Positions 45,340-54,358 of a stretch of DNA of 64,000 bases are shown in pieces (the stretch's first letter is position 1; each line of letters starts with the position of its first letter). The DNA is from CAYMEV01 sp964389675 [NCBI: uncultured Candidatus Sumerlaeota bacterium] (GTDB lineage: Bacteria; CAYMEV01): assembly GCA_964389675.1 (NCBI GenBank), contig CAYMEV010000017.1:1-64000 (forward strand), written 5' to 3'. The notes under the pieces are model-generated. The model did not search any database. It saw nothing but the letters and a program-made list of their open reading frames with translations, and had not been told where the DNA came from. The translations under genes and the position numbers were made by a program.

Positions 45340-45369
45340 CTTGACATAAACAGACTAAAGTATTATTAT
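45340..45369 (+). promoter_or_regulatory. dnaK promoter overlapped by a HAIR-like HspR operator
   Basis: TTGACA (45341-45346) and TATTAT (45364-45369) are 17 nt apart; a perfect TATAAT also starts at 45367. Overlying the -35 is CTTGACA-N7-ACTAAAG (45340-45360), which matches HAIR (CTTGAGT-N7-ACTCAAG) in 11 of 14 positions with exact spacing. An HspR gene is in the same operon. A further inverted repeat (AGTAA/TTACT, 45378-45391) lies in the leader. Confidence 0.65.
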
Positions 45370-45418
45370 AATAGGGTAGTAAAATATTACTCATTTATTT
45401 TAATAGGAGGTAAACGAT

Positions 45419-47329
45419 ATGTCAAAGATTATTGGAATTGACTTGGGTACTACAAACTCTGCTGTTGCTATAGTAGAAGGAGGAGAACCTGCGATAATTA
45501 CAAATGCTGAGGGAAGTAGAACCACTCCTTCGGTTGTCGGATTTACAAAGGATGGGAACAGGCTTGCCGGGACAATTGCAAAAAGGCAGGCAATTACAAA
45601 TCCTGAAAATACAATTTATTCCATAAAGAGATTTATGGGAAGAAGATATGACGAGGTATCACAGGAAATTGAAATGGTCAACTACAAGGTTTCCAGTGGC
45701 AAGAATGGTGATGTAAGGATAATGATCAAGGACAAGGACTACTCACCACCAGAAATATCAGCGATGATACTGCAGAAGCTAAAGGAATCAGCTGAAGCCT
45801 ATCTGGGCCAGAAAGTGACTGAAGCTGTAATAACTGTCCCGGCATATTTTAATGATTCACAGAGGCAGGCAACTAAGGATGCAGGGAAGATTGCCGGCTT
45901 AAATGTCAAAAGGATCATAAATGAACCTACAGCAGCCGCCTTATCATATGGCATGAACAAGGATAAGGATGAACTGATTGCAGTCTATGATTTTGGTGGC
46001 GGAACATTTGATATTTCAATACTTGAAGTCGGCGAAGGGGTAATTGAAGTCAAGGCAACAAACGGTGATACACACCTTGGAGGCGACAATATTGATAAAA
46101 GAATCATAGACTGGCTTGTGACCGAATTCAAAAAGGACCAGGGAATAGACCTTTCAAAGGATCTTATGGCTCTGCAAAGGCTCAAGGAGGCAGCTGAGAA
46201 GGCAAAAATAGAATTATCACAGGTCCTTGAGACAGACATCAACCTCCCGTTCGTCACAGCTGACCAGACAGGCCCGAAGCACCTTCAGATAAAACTTACG
46301 AGATCAAAGCTTGAGCAGATGATCGAGGACCTTGTGGACAAAACCCTGGAACCATGCAGGCAGGCCATGAAGGATGCAGGAGTCTCAACTTCCGACATCA
46401 ACCATGTATTGCTTGTAGGAGGATCTACAAGGATTCCGATGGTTCAGAAAAAGGTCAAGGAGCTGTTTGGAAAAGAACCTAATAAAACAGTGAACCCTGA
46501 CGAGGTTGTGGCTCTTGGGGCTGCTGTACAGGGTGCAATCCTGGGCGGGGATGTTAAAGATGTGCTTCTTCTTGATGTAACCCCCTTATCACTTGGAATT
46601 GAAACACTCGGCGGCGTATTTACCAAGCTTATAGAAAGGAATACCACCATCCCCACAAGGAAAAAAGAAATCTTCTCAACTGCAGCAGACAACCAGACAA
46701 GCGTTGAGATACACGTTCTCCAGGGGGAGAGGCAGATGGCTGCAGACAACAGGACACTGGGCAAGTTCCATCTAATCGGGATTCCTGCAGCACCTCGAGG
46801 CATTCCGCAGATAGAGGTAACATTTGATATTGATGCAAACGGCATTCTCAATGTTTCTGCAAAAGACCTCGGAACAGGAAAGGAACAGAAAATTACCATT
46901 ACATCTTCCTCTGGATTGTCAAAGGAGGATGTTGATAAAATGGTCCATGATGCTGAGGCCCACTCCAAAGAGGATGAGGAAAAGAAAAAGCTCATAGAAA
47001 TAAAGAACCAGGCTGATACCCTTTCATATACAACAGAAAAAACTCTTAATGAAAACAGGGATAAGCTGGATCAGAATGAAGCACGAGAAATTGAGCTTGC
47101 AATAAATGATCTGAGGGATGCCATAAAGGGGGATTCATATGATATTATTAAAAACAAGATGGATGATCTGACAAAGAAAGCGCATAAGATTGCAGAGATA
47201 ATGTATAAACAGGCTCAGGCTGAACAGCAGGGAGCTGCCGGTGAAGGCACAGAAGGCGCAGGACAGCAGTCAGGCTCTCAGAAGCCGGATGATGATGTTA
47301 TTGACGCAGACTATGAAGATGTAAAATAA
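45419..47329 (+). CDS. dnaK: Molecular chaperone DnaK (Hsp70)
   Basis: This 636-residue Hsp70 has the ATPase domain ([56 protein letters not shown]), a peptide-binding domain ([20 protein letters not shown]) and a helical lid with a Gly/Gln-rich tail ending in an acidic [11 protein letters not shown] segment. It folds and disaggregates proteins with DnaJ. GrpE, the exchange factor, is not encoded nearby. A strong AGGAGG site precedes the ATG. It heads the operon that continues through htrA. Confidence 0.98.
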   Translation: MSKIIGIDLGTTNSAVAIVEGGEPAIITNAEGSRTTPSVVGFTKDGNRLAGTIAKRQAITNPENTIYSIKRFMGRRYDEVSQEIEMVNYKVSSGKNGDVRIMIKDKDYSPPEISAMILQKLKESAEAYLGQKVTEAVITVPAYFNDSQRQATKDAGKIAGLNVKRIINEPTAAALSYGMNKDKDELIAVYDFGGGTFDISILEVGEGVIEVKATNGDTHLGGDNIDKRIIDWLVTEFKKDQGIDLSKDLMALQRLKEAAEKAKIELSQVLETDINLPFVTADQTGPKHLQIKLTRSKLEQMIEDLVDKTLEPCRQAMKDAGVSTSDINHVLLVGGSTRIPMVQKKVKELFGKEPNKTVNPDEVVALGAAVQGAILGGDVKDVLLLDVTPLSLGIETLGGVFTKLIERNTTIPTRKKEIFSTAADNQTSVEIHVLQGERQMAADNRTLGKFHLIGIPAAPRGIPQIEVTFDIDANGILNVSAKDLGTGKEQKITITSSSGLSKEDVDKMVHDAEAHSKEDEEKKKLIEIKNQADTLSYTTEKTLNENRDKLDQNEAREIELAINDLRDAIKGDSYDIIKNKMDDLTKKAHKIAEIMYKQAQAEQQGAAGEGTEGAGQQSGSQKPDDDVIDADYEDVK

Positions 47330-47386
47330 TGAGAAACCAGGTGCAGGGGGTTTTCCTCCTGTACCTGAAATAAAAGGAGATGATTC

Positions 47387-47818
47387 ATGGCTGACTGGAA
47401 AAACCTTTCCAAACTATTGAGTCTGCATGATAGAATATCCTGGCTCTTCAGCCAGGAAAACCTGGATGCAATGTCAAAACTTAACAGCATCGAAAACACC
47501 ATTTCTACACCGGTAGATATAGCTGAAACTCCGGACCAGATATACATATATATGGAAGTACCCGGCATTGAGATTGAAAATGTAAGTGTATATTACAAAG
47601 AAGGGCAGATCATAATTAAGGGCTCAAAGGACTCGCCTCAATTATCAGATGATCAAAAGGCCATACGTATTGAAAGATTCTTCGGGAATATAGAAAGGCG
47701 TTTTTCAATCAAGCAGCCTGTGGATGAAAACAGCATTAAAGCTTCGCTGAATGACGGCATTCTGACAATAACCATGGACAAGAAGACAACAAAAAGAAGT
47801 ATTGAGATAACGGGATAA
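47387..47818 (+). CDS. Small heat-shock protein Hsp20
   Basis: This 143-residue protein has an alpha-crystallin domain from about residue 45 to the end: TPVDIAETPDQIYIYMEVPG, IIIKGSKDSP and the conserved A-x-L-x-D-G-I-L-T-I block (KASLNDGILTITM). The N-terminal arm is Leu- and Trp-rich. It is an ATP-independent holdase that passes clients to DnaK. AAGGAG precedes the ATG, and it lies 57 nt after dnaK. Confidence 0.93.
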   Translation: MADWKNLSKLLSLHDRISWLFSQENLDAMSKLNSIENTISTPVDIAETPDQIYIYMEVPGIEIENVSVYYKEGQIIIKGSKDSPQLSDDQKAIRIERFFGNIERRFSIKQPVDENSIKASLNDGILTITMDKKTTKRSIEITG

Positions 47819-47830
47819 AGGGGTCATATA

Positions 47831-48964
47831 ATGGCAAAAGATTATTATAAAATCCTGGGTATTTCAAAAGGTGCTTCAGATTCTGATATTAAAAAGGCCT
47901 ATAAAAAGCTTGCGAGAAAATATCACCCGGACCTTAACCCTAATGACAAAGCTGCTGAAGAAAAATTCAAGGACATTTCCGAAGCATATGCTGTTCTCGG
48001 AGATAAAGAGAAAAGGAAGATGTATGACCAGATGGGTCCCGATGCATTCGGAAAATATGGCCAGGGCGGCTACTCATATCAGGGACCGTTCTCAGGCAAA
48101 GGAGGCAGCAGCATATTTGAGGACATCGGCTTTGATTTTAATTTGAATGACCTGTTCAGTAATATATACAATAAAGGGGGAAAACAGAAAGCTTATTCCA
48201 AAAGAGAAGAGCCCTTGAAAGGGCAGGACATACAATATACAGTTGAAATATCATTTCTTGACGCTTTGAAAGGCCTTTCTACAACAATATCATATGAAAG
48301 GCTCGTTAAATGCAGTGCCTGCAACGGCACAGGCCATGACAAAAGGTCCAAGCCTGTTAAATGCCCTGATTGTAATGGCACCGGCAAAATTACCATTGGC
48401 CCGGGTTTCCTTAATATACCTCAGAAATGCAGCCGGTGCGGCGGCACGGGGCAGATCCATACAGCTTCCTGCAGTGCATGCAGGGGCAGGCAGTTTATAC
48501 CTTCAAAAGAAAAGATAAGCGTGAAAATACCCCCGGGTGTTGACAACGGCTCCAAGATAAGAGTCGAGGGCAAAGGCAATGCCGGCAGGAACGGAGGCCC
48601 TGACGGTGACCTTTATATAATTACCAGAGTACCTGCGCACCCGTACTTTGAAAGAAAAGGAAATAATATTTATACTGAGGTCCCTATAACGATAAAAGAA
48701 GCTGTCCTTGGTGCAAAGATTGAAATACCCACTGTGGACGGCGTGACCATGCTCAGGATACCTCCAAACACAAACAGCGGACAGGTGCTTCGCCTCAGGA
48801 ACAAGGGAGTTCCCGATCAGAAGGGAGTTCAAAGGGGGGATCATTTTGTAAAGCTGAAGATCGTAGTGCCTGAATCGGTTGATCTGGATTCCCAGAATCT
48901 CATAAGGCAGTTTGAAAGCAGGAATCCCTACCATCCCAGAAAAGAAATATTAAAATATAGCTGA
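47831..48964 (+). CDS. dnaJ: Molecular chaperone DnaJ (Hsp40), type A
   Basis: This 377-residue co-chaperone has the J domain with HPD (KYHPDLNPND) in residues 1-70, a Gly-rich linker, four zinc-binding C-x2-C-x-G-x-G repeats (CSACNGTG; CPDCNGTG; CSRCGGTG; CSACRGR) around residues 155-220 and C-terminal client-binding domains. Together with DnaK it forms the folding machine. It lies 12 nt after hsp20. Confidence 0.97.
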   Translation: MAKDYYKILGISKGASDSDIKKAYKKLARKYHPDLNPNDKAAEEKFKDISEAYAVLGDKEKRKMYDQMGPDAFGKYGQGGYSYQGPFSGKGGSSIFEDIGFDFNLNDLFSNIYNKGGKQKAYSKREEPLKGQDIQYTVEISFLDALKGLSTTISYERLVKCSACNGTGHDKRSKPVKCPDCNGTGKITIGPGFLNIPQKCSRCGGTGQIHTASCSACRGRQFIPSKEKISVKIPPGVDNGSKIRVEGKGNAGRNGGPDGDLYIITRVPAHPYFERKGNNIYTEVPITIKEAVLGAKIEIPTVDGVTMLRIPPNTNSGQVLRLRNKGVPDQKGVQRGDHFVKLKIVVPESVDLDSQNLIRQFESRNPYHPRKEILKYS

Positions 48965-48975
48965 TATGGAGGAAT

Positions 48976-49395
48976 TTGATGGCTAAAAGAGGTTTATACT
49001 CAATCTCAGTTGTTTCAAGCCTGCTTGATATTCATCCTCAAACCATCAGGTTATATGAGAGAAAGGGGCTTATCAAGCCAACCCGCACTGAAGGGAATAC
49101 ACGGCTTTTCAGTGATGAGGACCTTGAAAAGATCAAGATGATCCTCAGGCTTTCAAACGACCTTGGTGTTAATCTGGCAGGAATTGAGGTAATTTTCAAT
49201 ATGAGGGAAAAGATTGTGCAGATGGAGCACGAAATGATCAGGCTTTTAAAAAAGATTACAGAGGACTACCAGAAAACACTTCAGGAAAAGGATGTCGAAA
49301 ATGCACTGGTGCCGCTCTCAGAAGCACAGATGAAAATAAGAAGGTTTGCAGAGATTGATATGTTCAATAAAATTGACCAGGACAACAGTGAATAA
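48976..49395 (+). CDS. hspR: MerR-family heat-shock repressor HspR
   Basis: This 139-residue protein begins with a MerR winged helix: LYSISVVSSLLDIHPQTIRLYERKGLIKPT and RLFSDEDLEKIKMI, followed by a dimerisation coiled coil. HspR binds HAIR operators as a DnaK-dependent repressor of chaperone operons, often from within the same operon, as here. The HAIR-like site over the dnaK -35 supports autoregulation. It lies 11 nt after dnaJ. Confidence 0.9.
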   Translation: MMAKRGLYSISVVSSLLDIHPQTIRLYERKGLIKPTRTEGNTRLFSDEDLEKIKMILRLSNDLGVNLAGIEVIFNMREKIVQMEHEMIRLLKKITEDYQKTLQEKDVENALVPLSEAQMKIRRFAEIDMFNKIDQDNSE

Positions 49396-49450
49396 AAATT
49401 AAACAGGGAATCAATTAACACTGTTAAAGATAAAAAAGGAGGTGGCAAGA

Positions 49451-50935
49451 ATGAAAAAATATATTAACGGTATCATCATTAGTTCACTTATTATGCTTGT
49501 AATGATTGCATCATTCATTCTGGGGAGTGCCTGCAAAACTCAGGATGCCAGAAGGCCATACAATTTATCAAATATCACAGACCGCCAGGAAGAGGCAGTT
49601 TTACCAATTGATCAGGAATCATACGATAATCCTTTTGTCGATCTGGCTCAGAAGCTTAACCCTGTCGTAGTAAATATCAATACTTCCAAGACAGTTCAGA
49701 GAAGGTCACCCTTCCAGAATGACCCATTCTTTGATGATTTTTTCAGCCGGTTTTTCGGAAACGAATACGGTTACCAGAGAGAATTCCAGGCGCAAAGCCT
49801 CGGATCTGGCTTTATAATCTCAGAAGACGGCTATATCCTCACAAATAACCACGTCATTAAAGATGCGGACGAGATTGATGTCATACTCTATGACGGAACC
49901 AAATACTCGGCTGAAATAATCGGAAGGGATCCGGATACTGATGTGGGATTAATAAGGATCGATGCGGATGGCCTGCCTTTTGCAGACCTGGGAAACTCGG
50001 ATGAAACCAGGGTTGGTGAATGGGTAATGGCTATTGGAAATCCTTTTGGCCTTTCCAATACAGTGACAAAGGGGATTGTCAGTGCAAAAGAAAGAAGCCT
50101 TGGCAACAGCCAGTATGACAATTATCTCCAGACAGATGCATCGATCAATCCAGGGAACAGCGGCGGACCACTGATAAATCTCAAGGGAGAGGTAATAGGC
50201 ATTAATTCAGCTATTATTGCAAATGCATACGGGCTTGGATTTGCCGTCCCTATAAATACTGCCAAATCCCTCCTGCCACAGCTTATGCAGGGAGATGTGA
50301 GGAAAGGCTGGATTGGTATTTCTATTCAGGATCTTGATGATGATCTTATTAAGGCACTGGATCTGGAATCCAGGGAAGGAGTGCTGGTTTCTGATGTAAC
50401 AGAAGACAGTCCTGCTGAAAAAGCCGGAATTCAGCCTGCAGATGTAATCATTGAAATAGACGGGGAAAAAATGAAAAACTCCACACAGCTGGCAACTGCC
50501 ATTGCACTGAAGGGACCTGATGCTGAGATTAAGGTAAAATTACTGCGTGATGGAAAAGAATACAGTATGAATGTCAAGCTTGGGGACAGGGAGGATTATA
50601 TATCTTCAGGTTCTTCATCACCAGGGCAGAAGGACAGGAAGGAGTTCAAGGACCTTGGGCTTACTCTTATGCCAATCAATGATCAGCTGAGAAACCGATT
50701 CTCCATACCAGAACAGATAACCAGCGGGCTTGTCATTATTAATATCGACAACTCCAGGAGCTACAGGCTCAGCAGAGTCCTTAGCGTGGGGGATGTAATA
50801 ATTGAGGTTAATCAGTCAGGTATCAGGACATTAAAGGATTTTGAAACTCAGCTGGACAGGATAAAAGAAGGGAAAATAATTTTACTTAGAATTGTCAGGC
50901 AAAACCAGCTGTTGTATGTAACAATTACAAAATAA
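49451..50935 (+). CDS. htrA: Periplasmic serine protease HtrA/DegP-like, two PDZ domains
   Basis: A GTG at 49442 is in frame, but GGAGG lies 8 nt before the ATG at 49451, which is preferred; the protein has 494 residues. A signal segment, possibly with lipobox (ILGSAC), is at the N-terminus. The catalytic triad is seen in TNNHVIKD (His), DTDVGLIRID (Asp) and INPGNSGGPL (Ser). Two PDZ domains follow from about residues 280 and 390. It degrades or refolds misfolded envelope proteins. As last gene of the dnaK unit it couples cytosolic and envelope stress. A strong terminator follows. Confidence 0.94.
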   Translation: MKKYINGIIISSLIMLVMIASFILGSACKTQDARRPYNLSNITDRQEEAVLPIDQESYDNPFVDLAQKLNPVVVNINTSKTVQRRSPFQNDPFFDDFFSRFFGNEYGYQREFQAQSLGSGFIISEDGYILTNNHVIKDADEIDVILYDGTKYSAEIIGRDPDTDVGLIRIDADGLPFADLGNSDETRVGEWVMAIGNPFGLSNTVTKGIVSAKERSLGNSQYDNYLQTDASINPGNSGGPLINLKGEVIGINSAIIANAYGLGFAVPINTAKSLLPQLMQGDVRKGWIGISIQDLDDDLIKALDLESREGVLVSDVTEDSPAEKAGIQPADVIIEIDGEKMKNSTQLATAIALKGPDAEIKVKLLRDGKEYSMNVKLGDREDYISSGSSSPGQKDRKEFKDLGLTLMPINDQLRNRFSIPEQITSGLVIINIDNSRSYRLSRVLSVGDVIIEVNQSGIRTLKDFETQLDRIKEGKIILLRIVRQNQLLYVTITK

Positions 50936-50951
50936 CAGCCGACAGTGGTAC

Positions 50952-50995
50952 AGGAAAAGGGAATAAATATATATTTATTCCCTTTTCCTTTTTTA
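50952..50995 (+). terminator. Strong intrinsic terminator of the dnaK-htrA operon
   Basis: A perfect 38-bp palindrome with 19-bp arms (50952-50970 and 50971-50989), whose outer half is GC-containing (AGGAAAAGGGAAT), is followed by a T run. The first genes on the other side are on the plus strand, so it ends the htrA transcript. Confidence 0.85.
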
Positions 50996-51057
50996 TAATA
51001 TATAGATTATACTATGTTTGAACATTTACATCATAATAATTAGAATTAGGGTTATAT

Positions 51058-52734
51058 ATGATAATATTGCCTGAAAAATATACAGATGCTGAAAAGGAGA
51101 TCTTCCAAAGGGCCTTTTCAGTCTTTAAAGCGCTTAGCCTTGAAGAAATGCCTGAGAGGATGAAGGAGCTGTCTGAAAGCCTAAGCAGCCCCTTTACGAT
51201 CCTGGTCGCAGGAGAGTACAACAGCGGAAAATCATCATTTATTAATTCACTTTTAGGTTCAGATATACTTGATATAGGAGTGACGCCAACCACCAGCAAA
51301 ATAAATATAATTACAAACAGAAACAGGCAGTCTGACAGCAGTATAGAGTTTATACATGCTGAAACTGATCTGACAGGCCAGATGGATATTGTGGATACCC
51401 CCGGAACAAACAGCATAATCAGGGAACATCAGGAAATAGCCGAGTCATATATAAAGCTTGCTGATTTTATAATCTTTCTTACATCTACAGAAAGGCCCCT
51501 TTCTGAGTCAGAAATAAGCTTTCTCAAAATGATAAGGGGCAAATGGGATCGAAAACTTATCTTCTGCATTAATAAGATAGATCTTGTAAACAGCGAAGAA
51601 CTCGAAACCATACATCAGTATGTCAATGACAATCTCATAAAGATACTTGATATAAAGCCTGAGATCTTCCTTATTTCCTCCAGATATGAAAAAAAGGGAA
51701 TAAAAAATGTGCTTGATTATCTGCTAGAAAGGCTAAGCTCTAACAAGAAGATAGCATTAAAGCTAACATCTCCTCTAAGAAGCCTGATCAGCATAATTCT
51801 GGATAATCATAAAATAATCTCTAATCAGCTGGAATATATAAATACAGATCTTTTTTACATTGATAAACTTGACTCATTCATAAATGTGACAAAAAAGGAC
51901 ATGCTTGAAAACATTTCCAGGTATAAGGATAATATTGATGATATATTCGCCAGCTTTATCCAGAGGATGATTCTGTTTATCAACCAGACAATCAATCTTG
52001 GCTTTATCTTCAAGCAGGTTTTTCGAAGGAAACATATAAGGCTTGAACTTGAAAGATTTCTCAATGAGAAGGACAATCCATTAAGCCAGATTTCCATGGA
52101 AATCGACAAGATAAGCCACTTCACATCTGTAACCTGCAAAGCTTTATATAACCAGTCCATAGATTATATTACCAGCAATATAGCAAAAAAAAGCTCTGAT
52201 ATGGACCTCTTGCTTAAGAGAGAGTATATTGACAGAGAAAAGGAGCTTTATTTCACTGCACTCGAAAACAGCAAAATATACAGGGAAATTGATGTTGAGC
52301 GTGAAAGCACCGAGCTGAAAAACAATATAAGCCAGAGTTTCAAGGGATTTCTTGCTATGCAGGGCCTAGCTGTCGGGACTGGGATTACGCTTGTAGGGAT
52401 ACTTGAAGGAGCTTTAATCGATATCACCGGCATATTGCTTACAATTACCCTGGCTGGATATGGTTTTATTTTATTCCCCTATAAAAGGAAAAAAATGAGA
52501 AGGGAATTCCAGGCAAAAGCCCTTGAACTGAAGGAAAATCTCTGGGGTATTCTCCAAAGGGAGATGTCGCATCATATTCTTGAGGTGGAAAACAATATAA
52601 AATCCATATTCTCATCACATAAAACATTCCTCCTTGAAGAAAAGCAGAATCTTTCTGAATCCGGCAGTGAGCTTGAAAGGCTTCTTCGGGACAGCAAAGA
52701 ACTGAATTATAAAATAGAAAAGGAATTCAGATAG
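51058..52734 (+). CDS. Dynamin-like GTPase (bacterial dynamin/BDLP-type)
   Basis: This 558-residue protein has the G domain with P-loop AGEYNSGKSSFINSLLG near residue 50, TPTTSK (G2), DTPGTNS (G3) and NKID (G4). A helical stalk follows. Near residues 435-480 is a hydrophobic pair (LAMQGLAVGTGITLVGILEG; LLTITLAGYGFILF) acting as the membrane paddle. It likely remodels or protects the membrane. The ribosome site is AGGG. It is 6 nt before plsY, linking it with phospholipid synthesis. Confidence 0.88.
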   Translation: MIILPEKYTDAEKEIFQRAFSVFKALSLEEMPERMKELSESLSSPFTILVAGEYNSGKSSFINSLLGSDILDIGVTPTTSKINIITNRNRQSDSSIEFIHAETDLTGQMDIVDTPGTNSIIREHQEIAESYIKLADFIIFLTSTERPLSESEISFLKMIRGKWDRKLIFCINKIDLVNSEELETIHQYVNDNLIKILDIKPEIFLISSRYEKKGIKNVLDYLLERLSSNKKIALKLTSPLRSLISIILDNHKIISNQLEYINTDLFYIDKLDSFINVTKKDMLENISRYKDNIDDIFASFIQRMILFINQTINLGFIFKQVFRRKHIRLELERFLNEKDNPLSQISMEIDKISHFTSVTCKALYNQSIDYITSNIAKKSSDMDLLLKREYIDREKELYFTALENSKIYREIDVERESTELKNNISQSFKGFLAMQGLAVGTGITLVGILEGALIDITGILLTITLAGYGFILFPYKRKKMRREFQAKALELKENLWGILQREMSHHILEVENNIKSIFSSHKTFLLEEKQNLSESGSELERLLRDSKELNYKIEKEFR

Positions 52735-52740
52735 GATAGC

Positions 52741-53331
52741 TTGAGTACTGTATTTTTTTTCCTGGGATTTTATCTTTTAGGCTCTATCCCCTCAGGTGTG
52801 CTGTTCTCCAGATTAAAAGGCAAAAACATAAGAAAGCTTGGAAGCGGAAATACAGGTGCAGCAAATGTTGCCAGGAATCTCGGGTTCCTCTGGGGATTTC
52901 TTACTTTTGTCTGTGATTTCTTAAAAAGCTATCTGCCTTTAAGCATCTATACTGCCTATATGCCTTTTGACCGGAATGTATACTTCTTTGCGATATTTGC
53001 CGTAATTGGACATTGCTTTTCTGTTTTTCTCAGGTTCAGGGGAGGCAAGGGCGTTTCTGTATCTATCGGAATTCTTGCATTTTTTTCATGGTATTATGCT
53101 CTAATCTATATTGCTTTATTTATTCTCATTGCCATAATATTTAAGATTTCATCGATTGCATCACTTGGATCATTTTTTTCTGTTTTGGGTTTAATTTATT
53201 TCCTGCCAGTCAGTACATATGATATTTCCCTTAACATTTTCTTATTTTTTGTTATCATATTTATTATTCTCCTGATAATGCACAGGGAAAATATCAAGAG
53301 GATTATAAGAAGAAATGAAATGCATTTTTAA
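52741..53331 (+). CDS. plsY: Glycerol-3-phosphate acyltransferase PlsY
   Basis: This 196-residue integral membrane enzyme, starting at TTG, transfers acyl groups from acyl-phosphate to glycerol 3-phosphate. Conserved motifs are seen: GSIPSGVLFSRLKGKNIRKLGSG-type start with SGNTGAANVAR and HCFSVFLRFRGGKGVS. Five to six membrane helices are present. It overlaps gpsA by 17 nt, which supplies its substrate. Confidence 0.94.
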   Translation: MSTVFFFLGFYLLGSIPSGVLFSRLKGKNIRKLGSGNTGAANVARNLGFLWGFLTFVCDFLKSYLPLSIYTAYMPFDRNVYFFAIFAVIGHCFSVFLRFRGGKGVSVSIGILAFFSWYYALIYIALFILIAIIFKISSIASLGSFFSVLGLIYFLPVSTYDISLNIFLFFVIIFIILLIMHRENIKRIIRRNEMHF

Positions 53332-54337
53332 GAATATTTCAATTCTCGGGGATGGAAGCTGGGGCACAGCTCTTTCAAATCTATTTGCCGATAACGGGCT
53401 TGATGTCCTTCTCTGGTGTCATGACAAAAGGGCTTATGAGAGTATTATCAGCTATCGGGAAAACAGGGTATTCCTCAAGGGGATCAGGGTATCCGGTCGA
53501 GTAACCCCTACTCTCAGCCTAAAAGAAGCATTTGATTCATCAAATCTTGTTTTGTTCGTTATACCCAGCAAATTTTTGAGGGATGTTCTGTCCACATCAG
53601 GCCAGCTAATAACATCAAATCACTACATTATTTCTGCAATAAAGGGCATTGAAAATGAGACCCTCAAGCTTCCTGGTCAGATAATACAGGATTTCCTCCC
53701 ACCAAAATACACCAAGTATGCAGGATTTCTATCAGGGCCAACTTTTGCCCTTGAGGTTGCAAAGAGACAGCCAACGACCTGTGTAATCGCATCAAAGGAT
53801 ATGGAATTCTCCAGGATTATTCAGAAGATTCTGTCAAATGATTATTTCCGTTGCTACACAAATGAAGACACCATAGGGGTTCAGATCGGAGGAGCAATAA
53901 AGAACATTATTGCCATTGCATCCGGAATACTTGACGGACTGGGCCTTGGAACCAACAGCCAGGCTGCCCTGATTACAAGGGGGCTGGCAGAAATAGCCAG
54001 GCTTGGTGAAAAGCTGGGTGCAGACAGAAATACCCTTTTTGGGATCAGCGGACTGGGAGACCTTGTACTGACTGCTACGGGGAAACTGAGCCGTAACAGG
54101 TCTGTCGGGTACCAGCTTGGAAAGGGGAAAAAACTCAGGGAAATAATATCGTCGACCGAAAGCATTGCAGAGGGGATAAGCACAACCAAATCTGTTTATA
54201 AGCTTGCAAAGGGGCTTGGAATTGAAATGCCGATATGCTTTGAAGTCTATAATATCCTTTACAGAAACAAGGCCATTAAAGATGCTATAAAAAGCGTCAT
54301 GACAAGAAGCCTCAAGGATGAAATAAAAAGTTACTGA
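53315..54337 (+). CDS. gpsA: Glycerol-3-phosphate dehydrogenase [NAD(P)+]
   Basis: This 340-residue enzyme reduces dihydroxyacetone phosphate to sn-glycerol 3-phosphate. It has the NAD motif ILGDGSWGTALSNLFADNG, VIPSKFLRD, SGPTFALEVAKRQPT, the catalytic Lys in GGAIKNIIAIASG and LSGLGDLVLT-type GISGLGDLVLTATGK. A typical plsY-gpsA pair for phosphatidic acid synthesis. It converges with the PATAN gene (21-nt gap) without a clear terminator. Confidence 0.96.
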   Translation: MKCIFKNISILGDGSWGTALSNLFADNGLDVLLWCHDKRAYESIISYRENRVFLKGIRVSGRVTPTLSLKEAFDSSNLVLFVIPSKFLRDVLSTSGQLITSNHYIISAIKGIENETLKLPGQIIQDFLPPKYTKYAGFLSGPTFALEVAKRQPTTCVIASKDMEFSRIIQKILSNDYFRCYTNEDTIGVQIGGAIKNIIAIASGILDGLGLGTNSQAALITRGLAEIARLGEKLGADRNTLFGISGLGDLVLTATGKLSRNRSVGYQLGKGKKLREIISSTESIAEGISTTKSVYKLAKGLGIEMPICFEVYNILYRNKAIKDAIKSVMTRSLKDEIKSY

Positions 54338-54358
54338 TCATCGGGCCTTTATGATAAT

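Noticed and set aside
46444-46995. 183-codon open frame on the minus strand inside dnaK
   Set aside because: It is antisense to highly conserved dnaK codons, and the long frame arises from codon bias.
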